DNA of 34,583 bases. Origin: Candidatus Scybalocola faecipullorum (GTDB lineage: Bacteria > Bacillota > Clostridia > Lachnospirales > Lachnospiraceae). Below are positions 1 through 9,309 of the stretch, in pieces (positions within the stretch are counted from its first letter, which is position 1; every line of letters begins with the position of its first letter). The notes beneath the pieces were generated by a model that was not told the DNA's origin, searched no databases, and saw only the letters and a program-made list of their open reading frames with translations. The DNA is taken from positions 1-34,583 of the forward strand of contig DVJY01000020.1 of assembly GCA_018716485.1 (NCBI GenBank). The letters run 5' to 3'. A program made the translations under genes and the position numbers.

Positions 1-13
1 AGTCCTATAGAAA

Positions 14-35
14 TTCAGGCTTTAGAACACCTGAA
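14..35 (-). terminator. Possible weak terminator downstream of the TauE operon
   Basis: A 6-bp inverted repeat (TTCAGG/CCTGAA) with a 10-nt loop lies about 35 nt beyond the exporter stop codon and is followed on the minus strand by a short T tract (TTTCT). The stem is short, so this is only a candidate end of the operon. Confidence 0.3.
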
Positions 36-69
36 ATCTACAGAACTGCCTCTTTCCTAAGTCCGGCAC

Positions 70-840
70 TTATACCGGAAATAATTTAATGCAGGCAATG
101 CAAATTGATGCGACGGCAACAATCCGCTTTAAAATCGTCTGATTGATTCTGACCGCATTTTTACTGCCGGCGATAACTCCGACAGCATGTGCGATTAAAA
201 TGAACAGAAGCAATATAAGCATATCCCACTCAAAAGCAGCATTGTAAAAATAACCTGCCATAGCAGGCAGCGCAATAAATATGGAATTAAACAGCGACAT
301 ACCCACAGATGTGTGTGCCGGAAATCCAAGCAGCGTCAAAAGCGGCATCACCAGTATCGGCCCACCGGCTCCGGATGCCGCACATACAGCACCAGTCACA
401 AAACCAAGCAGGACAAACACGGCCGGATTTCTCTTCTGCACTTTTTTGCGGCTGTCCGCCTTTTCCCTCCGCAGCAAAATAGAAACGCCGGAAATCAGAA
501 CGACCGCGTACAAAATCACTTTCATCGTATCTTCCGGAATAAGCAGATTGATTCTGACTCCTGCCACTGCCCCTGCAATGCTCCCTGCAGACATAATCAT
601 CGCTGTCCGAATATCAAGATTTTTACTCCGATAATAATTGACCGAGCCAAAAACACCGGAAATCAGAAAAGCTGCAAAGCTTAATGCCAGCGCCTGTACT
701 GAAGGCATACCGAGAAATCCGGTATAAAACATGGGCAGCAAAAAGCCGGCGATACCCGTCAGTCCGACACAGCCGCCAACAAGAAGATTGACAATTAAAA
801 TAAGGACGATATCCACTATTTTTCCCGCCTTTCCAGCCAC
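70..840 (-). CDS. TauE/SafE family (TSUP) membrane permease, probable anion/sulfur-compound exporter
   Basis: The 256-residue protein is almost entirely hydrophobic, with about eight predicted membrane helices in two similar halves. The second half begins with the family's small-residue-rich motif (GAVCAASGAGGPILVMPLL). TSUP proteins move sulfite, sulfoacetate or other organosulfur anions across the inner membrane; the substrate here is unknown. It is the last gene of the operon that starts with the DUF3100-like gene. The longest start is a GTG at 840, inside the aminohydrolase gene. A second GTG at 816 shares one base with the aminohydrolase stop (TAGTG), follows a GGCGGG motif and sits right at the first helix, so translational coupling from 816 (248 residues) is equally or more likely. 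Confidence 0.85.
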   Translation of the reverse strand: MAGKAGKIVDIVLILIVNLLVGGCVGLTGIAGFLLPMFYTGFLGMPSVQALALSFAAFLISGVFGSVNYYRSKNLDIRTAMIMSAGSIAGAVAGVRINLLIPEDTMKVILYAVVLISGVSILLRREKADSRKKVQKRNPAVFVLLGFVTGAVCAASGAGGPILVMPLLTLLGFPAHTSVGMSLFNSIFIALPAMAGYFYNAAFEWDMLILLLFILIAHAVGVIAGSKNAVRINQTILKRIVAVASICIACIKLFPV

Positions 841-2120
841 TGCGCCGCCTCATCCATGACCGCCTCTTCGTCTAATGTCAGCACATGGCGGTCCTGCATT
901 AAAATCTGTCCTCCGACAATCGAATCACAGACATCCGAAGCGCAGACACATTCCAGAAGTGTATTGACAAGATTTCCTGTCGGGTACAGATGGGGCTGTC
1001 TGAGATTGATTGTTATCATATCCGCCGTTCCTCCGACTTCCAGACGGCCGCCGTTTTCATGCATCAGTCTGTATCCGTTTTCTGTGGCCATACGCAAAAC
1101 CGTCTGTGCCGGCATAACTGCTGCCTCTGCTGCAGGCGCCCCTTTTTCCACATTCATCACAGACCGGAAAATTTTCATTTCATTCCACAAACTCAGACCG
1201 CCGTGCGCCGCCCCGTCTGTGCCAAGTCCGGTACATATTCCCCGGGACAGCAGTGCCGGTGTATCAGGGACAGCCTTCCCGCAGTTGCTGAATGGGCAGT
1301 GACAAACTTTCACATCCCTTGCAGCAAGAATATCTTTTTCCTTCTCAGAAAGGAGCAGACTGTGAGCACTGATAAACCGGCCGTCAAGCACTCCTAATTC
1401 CTGCAGATACTCCAACGGTCTCATATGTTTATTCTGCAGATAAAAATTGATTTCATTGGGATATTCATTCATATGCGCCTGTAAAAGCGCGCCTCGTGAT
1501 TTTGACTTTTCAGAAACCTGAAGAATCAGCGATTCTGAACACGACAGCAGCGACCGCAGCGCATACGCTACTTTCAGGCGTCCTTTTCCGTGAAAGCGGT
1601 CATACAGACGGTCTGTCTGAGCCACAGCCTCTTGAGCCGACTGGGCGATGGAAGCCGGCAGTCCCGGCTCATCCATGGTCGATGCAGATAAAATGCCCCT
1701 GAGCCCCGACTGTACATAGACCTGCGCAGCCGCTTCCATAAAATAACTTCCGGCATCAATAAACGCCGTCGTTCCCGATTTGATCATTTCAAGCGCAGCC
1801 AATTTTGCAGAAAGCGCCATGGTCTTTTCATCAAGTGTACTCTCAAATGGAAGCATAATCCTTGTCCAGATCATCGGCAGTTCATCTAAAACTCTGCCTT
1901 TTAAAAGCTGCTGCCCTGTATGCATATGACAGTCGGCAAGCCCTGGCATGACCAGCTTTCCGCGTCCGTCTAAAATGCAGCCTCTGTCTGCTGCACTGTC
2001 CTGAGGACTGTAATCATGAATCGCCGAAATCTTCCCTTCTGATATTTCAATCGTCTGATGCTGCGCCACTGTCATATCCGGGCAAAGCACCGAGGCATCT
2101 GCAATTTTCAGTTCACACAT
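816..2120 (-). CDS. Amidohydrolase-superfamily aminohydrolase (cog0402; MTA/SAH-deaminase or TrzN-like)
   Basis: The 434-residue metal-dependent hydrolase has the full single-metal aminohydrolase set: H65 and H67 in DCHMH, H216 and E219 in QAHMNE, H253 in SAHSL and D302 in LGTDG. This set is typical of enzymes that deaminate purine-like or triazine rings (methylthioadenosine/adenosylhomocysteine deaminases, guanine deaminase, TrzN/AtzB). The exact substrate cannot be read from sequence. The start at 2120 is chosen because AGGAGG lies 6 nt upstream; a longer in-frame reading to 2159 would run into the preceding gene. It follows the small membrane gene by 10 nt and overlaps or abuts the TauE gene. 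Context suggests it works on a compound brought in by the two membrane proteins upstream. Confidence 0.88.
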   Translation of the reverse strand: MCELKIADASVLCPDMTVAQHQTIEISEGKISAIHDYSPQDSAADRGCILDGRGKLVMPGLADCHMHTGQQLLKGRVLDELPMIWTRIMLPFESTLDEKTMALSAKLAALEMIKSGTTAFIDAGSYFMEAAAQVYVQSGLRGILSASTMDEPGLPASIAQSAQEAVAQTDRLYDRFHGKGRLKVAYALRSLLSCSESLILQVSEKSKSRGALLQAHMNEYPNEINFYLQNKHMRPLEYLQELGVLDGRFISAHSLLLSEKEKDILAARDVKVCHCPFSNCGKAVPDTPALLSRGICTGLGTDGAAHGGLSLWNEMKIFRSVMNVEKGAPAAEAAVMPAQTVLRMATENGYRLMHENGGRLEVGGTADMITINLRQPHLYPTGNLVNTLLECVCASDVCDSIVGGQILMQDRHVLTLDEEAVMDEAAQWLERREK

Positions 2121-2130
2121 AAATTTCCTC

Positions 2131-2577
2131 CTAAATAGCACCGGTAATTGACAGCACAATTTGAGCGATCAACGCAGAGCAGATAAATGTTCCTGTCATG
2201 ACAAATACGCCGATAACAATCATTTTCCAGCCCTGCTTTAAAAATGACTTAATCTGACCGCTGATAGAGATACCCGCATAAGCGCCCACCATCGTCAGCG
2301 GCGCTGTAAAATTAATTTTGTTTGCAGCCTCAATTACAAATTCCCTGCACGGTGAAATCGGACATGCTGTCAGCAGCCCGATAATCGATACATATGCAAC
2401 AATCGGCAGCTTTAACGGAACAATTTTACTGACGATCACTCCGGCAGCAGAAATTGCCAAAAGAATTAAAATTCCCGGCAGCGAATCCATAAAACCGACG
2501 TTAAACCCGACAAAATTCGCCAGCGCGATACCAAGACCTGACAGTACAAATAAAAATAACCATTCTATATACCTCAT
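2131..2577 (-). CDS. Small integral membrane protein, putative transporter subunit
   Basis: The 148-residue protein has four to five hydrophobic helices and almost no soluble part. I do not recognise a named family with certainty. It begins 2 nt after the stop of the DUF3100-like gene and is followed after 10 nt by the aminohydrolase, so the three are surely co-transcribed. A conserved-looking central stretch (KIVPLKLPIVAYVSIIGLL) and a C-terminal half rich in Gly/Ala suggest a partner of the larger membrane protein, together making a two-component carrier. That pairing is inferred from position only. Confidence 0.75.
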   Translation of the reverse strand: MRYIEWLFLFVLSGLGIALANFVGFNVGFMDSLPGILILLAISAAGVIVSKIVPLKLPIVAYVSIIGLLTACPISPCREFVIEAANKINFTAPLTMVGAYAGISISGQIKSFLKQGWKMIVIGVFVMTGTFICSALIAQIVLSITGAI

Positions 2578-2579
2578 AT

Positions 2580-3434
2580 TTATTCTCCTTTACGCTGTTT
2601 TCTCTTTGCTGCGGCTCTGTCCGCAAACCGTCCAAACTTTGGCTCCAATTTTTTGTACAGCCAGTTACATAATGGAATACCGAGAAAAATTGCCATATAA
2701 ATACCGTCAATACCTGAGATTGTCTCACTGGCACTGGCCAGCGCCGAAATCTGATCCGCCATGGCCGGATAAAGTTCTGACAGCGATGCTGTAGCACTGG
2801 CCATCATAATACCCGCACCAACACCGGAAGCCATACCCAGCGCATACGGATGGAACAAGTTTGTCATCGCAATAACGGATACAAGGAAACCAAAATAAAT
2901 CGTTCCAACCATACCGCCGACAATGTAAATTGAAAGACTTCCCTGTGCTTCCGGTGAATCCGGCCCATACATATCACTGATCAGCGCCAGATTTGTTTCA
3001 CGGTTAATAGAATGAGATGCTCCGATAGCTTCTCTTTTCAGACCAAGAAGCAATGCCAGCGGCATGGCAAAGAAAATCGTACCCAGATTGCCAAATTCCT
3101 GAAGAAGCAGCGCCGGCCCTGCTGAAACAACAGTTTCAAGACTTTCACCGGCATTAATTCCAAGTTTTGCAATAAAAGGGCATATAGCCACGATCACCAA
3201 TTTTGACGCCGCCTTTACTTGCTTGGATTTAACAATTTTTGTCACCTGAGGGCCTGAAATAATGCCGAGAATTAAGGCATAAAAAATTGGAAATAATATA
3301 AACTTCCCCGGACCCATGGGAATTTCAATCTGACCGATACTATCGGCAATCAAAATAAATACAAGCGCCAGCAGATAAATCATATACTCTGTCTTAATAC
3401 GCGCTTTCAGTGATGGATAAACATACTGCTTCAT
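2580..3434 (-). CDS. DUF3100-like integral membrane protein, putative transporter
   Basis: The 284-residue protein has about eight membrane helices and a basic C-terminal tail (AAAKRKQRKGE). The GMASGVGAGIMMASATASLSE segment, rich in small residues, and the overall layout match my memory of the DUF3100 family, whose function is unknown; this needs a profile search. It is the first gene of a minus-strand operon with a small membrane protein, an aminohydrolase and a TauE exporter. The start at 3434 has a strong GAGGAGGAAAAGG ribosome site. The Crp/Fnr gene diverges from it, which makes that protein the likely regulator. A role in importing the aminohydrolase substrate is inference. Confidence 0.75.
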   Translation of the reverse strand: MKQYVYPSLKARIKTEYMIYLLALVFILIADSIGQIEIPMGPGKFILFPIFYALILGIISGPQVTKIVKSKQVKAASKLVIVAICPFIAKLGINAGESLETVVSAGPALLLQEFGNLGTIFFAMPLALLLGLKREAIGASHSINRETNLALISDMYGPDSPEAQGSLSIYIVGGMVGTIYFGFLVSVIAMTNLFHPYALGMASGVGAGIMMASATASLSELYPAMADQISALASASETISGIDGIYMAIFLGIPLCNWLYKKLEPKFGRFADRAAAKRKQRKGE

Positions 3435-3506
3435 CGCACCTTTTCCTCCTCTTTCGTAAAATACTTTTTCATCAGTTTCTAATTCTAATATTTTTACAAA
3501 GTGAAA

Positions 3507-3529
3507 AAAAAGGACAAATGAGTCTTTTT
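3507..3529. promoter_or_regulatory. Imperfect inverted repeat, candidate Crp/Fnr operator
   Basis: In the divergent intergenic region an imperfect 23-bp dyad (AAAAAG ... CTTTTT, 6-bp arms) lies between the DUF3100-like gene and the Crp/Fnr gene. It is AT-rich and could arise by chance. It is the best dyad I see in the place where an autoregulatory site would be expected. Confidence 0.25.
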
Positions 3530-3617
3530 GAAAGGAGATTTTTCATTTATAATGAATTATAATATTTGTTATAAGCAGCAATTATCACATACAATGCCCT
3601 GTACTGGAGGTGACGGC

Positions 3618-4319
3618 ATGACATTGGAAGAACTTACCCGGGAAGTTCCCGAACTTCATAATTATCTGAAATATATGCCCGAAGAACTCCGGCATCGTTA
3701 TACTATCCGTGTTTATCCGCCGGGAACAATCGTTCATCAAAAAGACTTTTCTTTGAATTATTTCGGTATTATCGCCAAAGGCGAACATCGGGTCATTAAT
3801 GAATTTCAAAATGGAAATATTTATATGATTGAAAAAAATGAGCCTGTTGATTTCGTAGGAGAAGTGACCATCCTTGCCGGTATGGAAAAAACATCAGTGA
3901 CAATAGAAACACTGACAGAAATGACTGTCATTTATTTTTCCAGAATGGATTTTGAACAATGGATTGAAAAAGATATTCATTTTCTGCGCCTCGTCGCACA
4001 AAAAGTCGCTTTTAAACTGTACCGCTCATCTTATAACCGCGGCGCGCGTCTGTTTTATCCGCCTCATTTTATCCTTTTAGATTATATTTTAAAGGCAGCC
4101 GCCGCAATGGATATTGAGAAAAGAAAAATTATCATTGTCCGCAAAACACGGCAGCAGCTGTATGAAGAATGCGGCATTACAGTAAAAACACTCAACCGCA
4201 CGATCAATAAGCTAAAAGATGACGGTGTCATCTCCATCACAAAAGGAAAAATCACAATGAATCTTGAACAGTACCATCATGGGCAAAAAATAATACATCA
4301 TTATGTAAATTCTCAGTAA
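3618..4319 (+). CDS. Crp/Fnr-family transcriptional regulator
   Basis: The 233-residue protein has an N-terminal cyclic-nucleotide-binding-type beta barrel (about residues 25-125, with YPPGTIVHQKD and DFVGEVTILAG) and a C-terminal winged helix (QQLYEECGITVKTLNRTINKLKDDGVI). No N-terminal cysteine cluster is present, so it is not an oxygen-sensing Fe-S Fnr. The start at 3618 is chosen for its GGAGGTGA site 4 nt upstream; in-frame TTG and ATG codons at 3528 and 3552 have poorer spacing. It is transcribed away from the transporter/aminohydrolase operon, the usual arrangement of a local regulator. The ligand is unknown. Confidence 0.88.
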   Translation: MTLEELTREVPELHNYLKYMPEELRHRYTIRVYPPGTIVHQKDFSLNYFGIIAKGEHRVINEFQNGNIYMIEKNEPVDFVGEVTILAGMEKTSVTIETLTEMTVIYFSRMDFEQWIEKDIHFLRLVAQKVAFKLYRSSYNRGARLFYPPHFILLDYILKAAAAMDIEKRKIIIVRKTRQQLYEECGITVKTLNRTINKLKDDGVISITKGKITMNLEQYHHGQKIIHHYVNSQ

Positions 4320-4346
4320 TTCATGCCAAATTATATCTGCCATAGT

Positions 4347-4386
4347 AAAAAAGGGCACAGAACTCTCAAAATTTCTGTGCCCTTTT
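4347..4386. terminator. Bidirectional terminator between the Crp/Fnr gene and dnaJ
   Basis: A perfect 14-bp stem (AAAAGGGCACAGAA/TTCTGTGCCCTTTT) with a short loop has an A tract on one side and a T tract on the other. It serves both convergent genes. Confidence 0.88.
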
Positions 4387-4393
4387 ATCTGTT

Positions 4394-5440
4394 TCATGCA
4401 GCGCTGGAACTTCCCATCGCTGCCTCAAATTCTCTTAACTTACGCGCCGCTTCCCGTGTCAGCGTCTTTGGTACCTGAATCTCCACTGTCACATACAGAT
4501 CTCCGTGAACCGACGGCTGATTCATCTTAGCTGTCCCTTTGCCTCTCAGACGGATTTTCGTACCGGACTGGGTGCCCGCCTTAATCCTGCATCTGACACG
4601 TCCATTGAGCGTCGGCACGATTGCCTCGCCGCCAAAGACGGCTGTTGTGAATGGAATCTGAACTGTCGTATATACATCGGCGCCTTTGCGTTCAAATCCC
4701 GGTCTGGAAGCTACATGTACTTTGATCAGCAGATCGCCGGCCTGACCGCCATTGCTTCCCGGCATACCCTTGCCTCTCAGGCGGATACTCTTGCCATCTT
4801 CGATACCTTCAGGAATATGTACCTGAAGTGTGGAAGTCCTGCCGGAAGCATCCTGAAAACTGATGACTTTATCGCAGCCAAAAGCCGCATCATCAAAGCT
4901 GACCGAAATTTCCGCATTAACATCGGAGCCTTTCCGGCTGAAATTTTGTCCGCCGGAGCCGTAACCGCCGCTGTAAAAGCCCTGACTTCCGGAATCGAAA
5001 CCTGCGAAATGACTTCCGAAACCTCTGCCCGAACCGGAATGCCCGCCGCCGAACATATCGCCGAAAATATCACCGAAGATGTCATCCATATTGCCATTGC
5101 CTTCAAAATGATATGTGCGGTAGCCGCCCTGACCGTCGGAACTAAAGCCGCTGCTGCCCTTAAATCCTTGGAAGCCGTCAAAACCGCCGCCGTAACCGCC
5201 CTGAGCGCTGCCGTCAAATGCGGCGTGGCCGAACTGATCATAAAGTTTCCTCTTCTCGGGATCGCTCAGCACACTGTATGCTTCTGTAATCTCTTTAAAC
5301 TTCTGTTCTGCCGAAGCATCTCCCGCATTCGTATCCGGATGATACTTTTTGGCAAGTTTTCTATACGCCTTTTTTATTGCCGCTTCATCGGCATTTTTCT
5401 GAACTCCTAATACTTCATAATAATCTCTTTTTGCTGACAT
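4394..5440 (-). CDS. DnaJ-class co-chaperone without zinc finger (CbpA-like)
   Basis: The 348-residue protein starts with a J domain (residues 5-70) carrying the HPD motif at 34-36 that stimulates DnaK ATPase. A long Gly/Phe-rich linker (about 75-170) follows, with repeats such as [12 protein letters not shown]. Two C-terminal substrate-binding beta domains end the protein (about 175-335). The four CxxCxGxG zinc motifs of true DnaJ are absent, so this is a class B (CbpA/DnaJ2-type) protein. No grpE or dnaK lies nearby, and no CIRCE operator is seen, so it is probably a second, free-standing DnaJ. The start at 5440 has a GAGGGTGAT site; longer in-frame readings have none. Confidence 0.92.
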   Translation of the reverse strand: MSAKRDYYEVLGVQKNADEAAIKKAYRKLAKKYHPDTNAGDASAEQKFKEITEAYSVLSDPEKRKLYDQFGHAAFDGSAQGGYGGGFDGFQGFKGSSGFSSDGQGGYRTYHFEGNGNMDDIFGDIFGDMFGGGHSGSGRGFGSHFAGFDSGSQGFYSGGYGSGGQNFSRKGSDVNAEISVSFDDAAFGCDKVISFQDASGRTSTLQVHIPEGIEDGKSIRLRGKGMPGSNGGQAGDLLIKVHVASRPGFERKGADVYTTVQIPFTTAVFGGEAIVPTLNGRVRCRIKAGTQSGTKIRLRGKGTAKMNQPSVHGDLYVTVEIQVPKTLTREAARKLREFEAAMGSSSAA

Positions 5441-5515
5441 CACAATCACCCTCATTACTATGCCGCAATCAGGCATCATATACCAGAATATATATTGTCT
5501 ATCTGTTCTATATGA

Positions 5516-5544
5516 AGTATAACACTTGTGACAGTAGACGTCAA
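5516..5544 (-). promoter_or_regulatory. Sigma-A promoter of the DnaJ-class gene
   Basis: On the minus strand TTGACG (5544-5539) and TATACT (5521-5516) are separated by exactly 17 bp, about 75 bp upstream of the start codon. No repressor site of the HrcA type overlaps it. Confidence 0.8.
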
Positions 5545-5597
5545 GCATTTATTTTTACAAATTATTCTTTCTCCGACACCGGCGCCCATTCTATATT

Positions 5598-7232
5598 TTA
5601 AATTTTTTCGATCAGCGCCACAATATCTGTCATGCTCTTTTTCCCAAAATAAACGTGCTCATCATTCACAATCAGGCATGGCACACTCATAATCTGATAC
5701 CGTTCTTTCAGTTCCGGATAATGGGCAAGATCAAACATCTCCGCACTGATTTTCGGATTTTCCGCCGCAATCCGCTGTGACGCCATCACCACTTCCGGAC
5801 ACATCGTACAGGAAAGGGAAACAGCAATTTTCATATGAATCTCCCGATCCAGTGTATGAATTTTTTCAAGCACGCTTGGATCTGCAGGCTGCCCCGGCCC
5901 GGAAGCATTGTACAAAGCAATGATAAACGAATTAAATTCGTGCCCTCCGGGTACGCCATGAAAAGCCATGCCCAATTCATTGCCTGAAGCATCGCAGATT
6001 GACATCATCGGATATATAGTATTATCATTGCCCTCGGCTATCTGAAAATGAACTTTGGAACAAAGCGGCTTCATTTCTTCCACAAAGCCATCCACTTCCC
6101 TAGACAACGCCGTATCATCTAAATAAACTTTCACGGCAATATCTTTTTCAAACCGGGCAAATACCGGCGCCAATGCTGATTTCATCTCACTGCTGATAAA
6201 ACTTTTATCGTCGTCATTTGTCTTGTTTTTTTGTTCACTGTCATCATCCAGCAGGCTTTGATCGGGCAGCGGCCGCTCCGCTTTCTCAAGTCCCAGCTTC
6301 TCGTACATCGAAAACAAATACTTTTCCATACACGTTGCAGCCAGCGCACCATCAGAAACTGCGGTCACAACCTGCCGCAATTCTTTCACGCACACATCGC
6401 CGGCGCCGTAAACCCCCGGCATCGATGTCTGCTGCCGCCGATCAGTCACAAGATAACCCATTTCATTTAATTCCAGCTGATCTTTAAAAAGCGCCGTCGC
6501 AGGTTCATATCCAGCAAATACAAACAAACCGAAAAAACCACTGCCGGCATCGTATCTCTTTTCTTCTCCGGTGACGCTGTTTTTAGTTACAATAAACTGA
6601 ACCATCCCTTCACCGCCGGCCTCAGATACAGTTGTATTAAATTCAGTTTCAATTTTTTCGTGCCGCATCACACTGTCCACGATGGAGCCTGCGCATGTAA
6701 ATGCCGGTTCACGGACAAGTATTTTCACTTTCTTTGCATACCGCGTCAGGAAAATCGCTTCCTCCGCCGCCGCAAATCCTCCGCCGACCACAAAAACGTC
6801 TTTTCCTGTGAAAAATTCGCCGTCGCACGTCGCACAATAGGCCACGCCCCGGCCCCGAAATTCCATCTCTCCCTTAAATCCGGCTTTTCGCGGACTTGCG
6901 CCCGTTGCCAAAAGGATGGCAAGACCCTCTGTTTCGCCTTTATCTGTGACCGCATATTTTTTGTCGCCCTTTAGCTTTAGTTCTTTAACTTCAGCCAAAA
7001 GAAACTCCGCACCGAAATACTGAGCCTGCTTTCGCATGGCTTCAGTCAATTTCTTCCCGTCTGTTTTTGGGACACCCGGATAATTGACAACTTCCGAAGT
7101 AATCGTAATCTGACCGCCGATTTTTTCTTTTTCGATGACCAGCACCCGGTACTGCGCCCGGCCAAGATAAATGGCTGCAGCCAGTCCGGCAGGCCCGCCG
7201 CCCACAATGACGGCATCATAAAATTTTTCCAT
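5598..7232 (-). CDS. AhpF-like peroxiredoxin reductase with permuted domain order (reductase first, thioredoxin-fold pair last)
   Basis: Residues 1-310 form a thioredoxin-reductase-type flavoprotein: FAD motif GGGPAG at 11-16, redox pair CATC at 133-136, second dinucleotide motif VVGGGFAAAEE and C-terminal FAD motif GVYGAGDV. After an acidic Asn/Asp/Lys linker (about 325-345), residues 350-544 resemble the N-terminal domain of AhpF: AFHGVPGGHEFNSFIIAL and a second redox pair CTMC at 475-478. In classic AhpF the thioredoxin-fold part comes first, so the order is reversed. Its start overlaps the ahpC stop (TAATG), giving coupled translation. The job is almost certainly to pass NAD(P)H electrons to the peroxiredoxin AhpC. 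The usual NADPH-binding HRRxxxR is not evident, so NADH is plausible. Confidence 0.9.
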   Translation of the reverse strand: MEKFYDAVIVGGGPAGLAAAIYLGRAQYRVLVIEKEKIGGQITITSEVVNYPGVPKTDGKKLTEAMRKQAQYFGAEFLLAEVKELKLKGDKKYAVTDKGETEGLAILLATGASPRKAGFKGEMEFRGRGVAYCATCDGEFFTGKDVFVVGGGFAAAEEAIFLTRYAKKVKILVREPAFTCAGSIVDSVMRHEKIETEFNTTVSEAGGEGMVQFIVTKNSVTGEEKRYDAGSGFFGLFVFAGYEPATALFKDQLELNEMGYLVTDRRQQTSMPGVYGAGDVCVKELRQVVTAVSDGALAATCMEKYLFSMYEKLGLEKAERPLPDQSLLDDDSEQKNKTNDDDKSFISSEMKSALAPVFARFEKDIAVKVYLDDTALSREVDGFVEEMKPLCSKVHFQIAEGNDNTIYPMMSICDASGNELGMAFHGVPGGHEFNSFIIALYNASGPGQPADPSVLEKIHTLDREIHMKIAVSLSCTMCPEVVMASQRIAAENPKISAEMFDLAHYPELKERYQIMSVPCLIVNDEHVYFGKKSMTDIVALIEKI

Positions 7233-7795
7233 TACAGCAATCCCACCAGATCAAGACTCGGTTTGAGTGTTTCCGCGCCCGGCTGCCATTTTGCAGGGCA
7301 TACTTCATCGCCGTGCTCTGCCACAAACTGAGATGCCTGAACACGCCTGAAAATTTCTTCAGCATTTCTGCCCACATTGCCCGCCGTCACTTCGTAAGCA
7401 ACAATGACGCCTTCCGGATTAACAATAAAATCGCCTCTCTCGGCAATACCCTCTTCTTCAATCATCACATCAAAATCCCTTGCCAGTCTTCCTGTCGGAT
7501 CGGCAAGCATCGGATACTGAATCTTTTTAATACGTTCCGACGCGTCATGCCATGCTTTATGCACAAAATGTGTATCGCAGGATACTGAATAAATATCACA
7601 GCCGATTTTTTGAAAATCTTCATATTTATTTGCAAGATCCTCCAACTCTGTCGGGCAAACGAACGTAAAATCCGCCGGATAGAAGAAAAACAGACTCCAT
7701 CTCCCCTGAATATCTTCCTGAGTAATCTCTTTAAATTTTCCGTCAACGTAAGCCTGAACTTTAAAATCACTGACTTTCTGTCCGATTAATGACAT
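7232..7795 (-). CDS. ahpC: Alkyl hydroperoxide reductase subunit C (2-Cys peroxiredoxin)
   Basis: The 187-residue typical 2-Cys peroxiredoxin has the peroxidatic cysteine C47 in DFTFVCPTE and the resolving cysteine C166 in EVCPAKW, both at canonical positions. It reduces hydrogen peroxide and organic hydroperoxides in the cytoplasm. AGGAGGT lies upstream of the start. The gene begins only 15 nt after the enolase stop, with no terminator between, and runs straight into the reductase gene. It is therefore probably expressed from the enolase promoter. Confidence 0.97.
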   Translation of the reverse strand: MSLIGQKVSDFKVQAYVDGKFKEITQEDIQGRWSLFFFYPADFTFVCPTELEDLANKYEDFQKIGCDIYSVSCDTHFVHKAWHDASERIKKIQYPMLADPTGRLARDFDVMIEEEGIAERGDFIVNPEGVIVAYEVTAGNVGRNAEEIFRRVQASQFVAEHGDEVCPAKWQPGAETLKPSLDLVGLL

Positions 7796-7810
7796 AAACG
7801 ATACCTCCTG

Positions 7811-9136
<1,326 letters not shown>

Positions 9137-9168
9137 TCATCCGCCTGCAGCGGTTCTTTGTGAAGGAG

Positions 9169-9204
9169 GCCGCGGGAACGAGGAAGCGGTTCGGTTCCCG
9201 CGGC
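9169..9204 (-). other. Stable hairpin in the enolase leader
   Basis: A perfect 11-bp GC-rich stem (GCCGCGGGAAC/GTTCCCGCGGC) with a 14-nt loop lies 60-95 nt upstream of the enolase start, within the expected leader mRNA. No T tract follows on either strand, so it is not a plain terminator. It could stabilise the 5' end of the transcript or take part in attenuation. Confidence 0.6.
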
Positions 9205-9218
9205 TATGATTTATTCAC

Positions 9219-9238
9219 GTTAGTTAGTCTTAACTAAC
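9219..9238. promoter_or_regulatory. Perfect palindrome at the enolase transcription start, candidate operator
   Basis: GTTAGTTA and TAACTAAC form perfect 8-bp arms around a 4-bp centre. The site begins about 9 bp downstream of the -10 box, at or just after the expected transcription start. Its size and symmetry suit a dimeric winged-helix repressor of MarR or HxlR type. The cognate protein is not in the window. Confidence 0.5.
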
Positions 9239-9245
9239 CTATGGT

Positions 9246-9268
9246 CAGCATACCATTCCAGTATGCTG
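9246..9268. promoter_or_regulatory. 23-bp dyad overlapping the enolase promoter, candidate operator
   Basis: CAGCATAC and GTATGCTG are perfect 8-bp arms around 7 bp. The dyad includes the -10 hexamer and most of the spacer, so a bound dimer would block RNA polymerase. Confidence 0.5.
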
Positions 9269-9276
9269 CTTGTCAA
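9247..9276 (-). promoter_or_regulatory. Sigma-A promoter of the eno-ahpC-ahpF-like operon
   Basis: On the minus strand a consensus TTGACA (9276-9271) and TATGCT (9252-9247) are 18 bp apart. The leader is about 130 nt long and contains a palindrome and a strong hairpin. Confidence 0.75.
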
Positions 9277-9309
9277 GCTTTTGGACGCCGGCACTACTGA
9301 GAGAATTTC

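Noticed and set aside
4505-5410. 301-codon open frame on the plus strand
   Set aside because: It lies wholly opposite the DnaJ-class gene; its Ala/Ile-rich product mirrors the Gly/Phe repeats, and it has no ribosome site or known domain.
5441-5597. CIRCE/HrcA heat-shock operator before dnaJ
   Set aside because: No TTAGCACTC-N9-GAGTGCTAA or near match is present; only a sigma-A promoter is seen.
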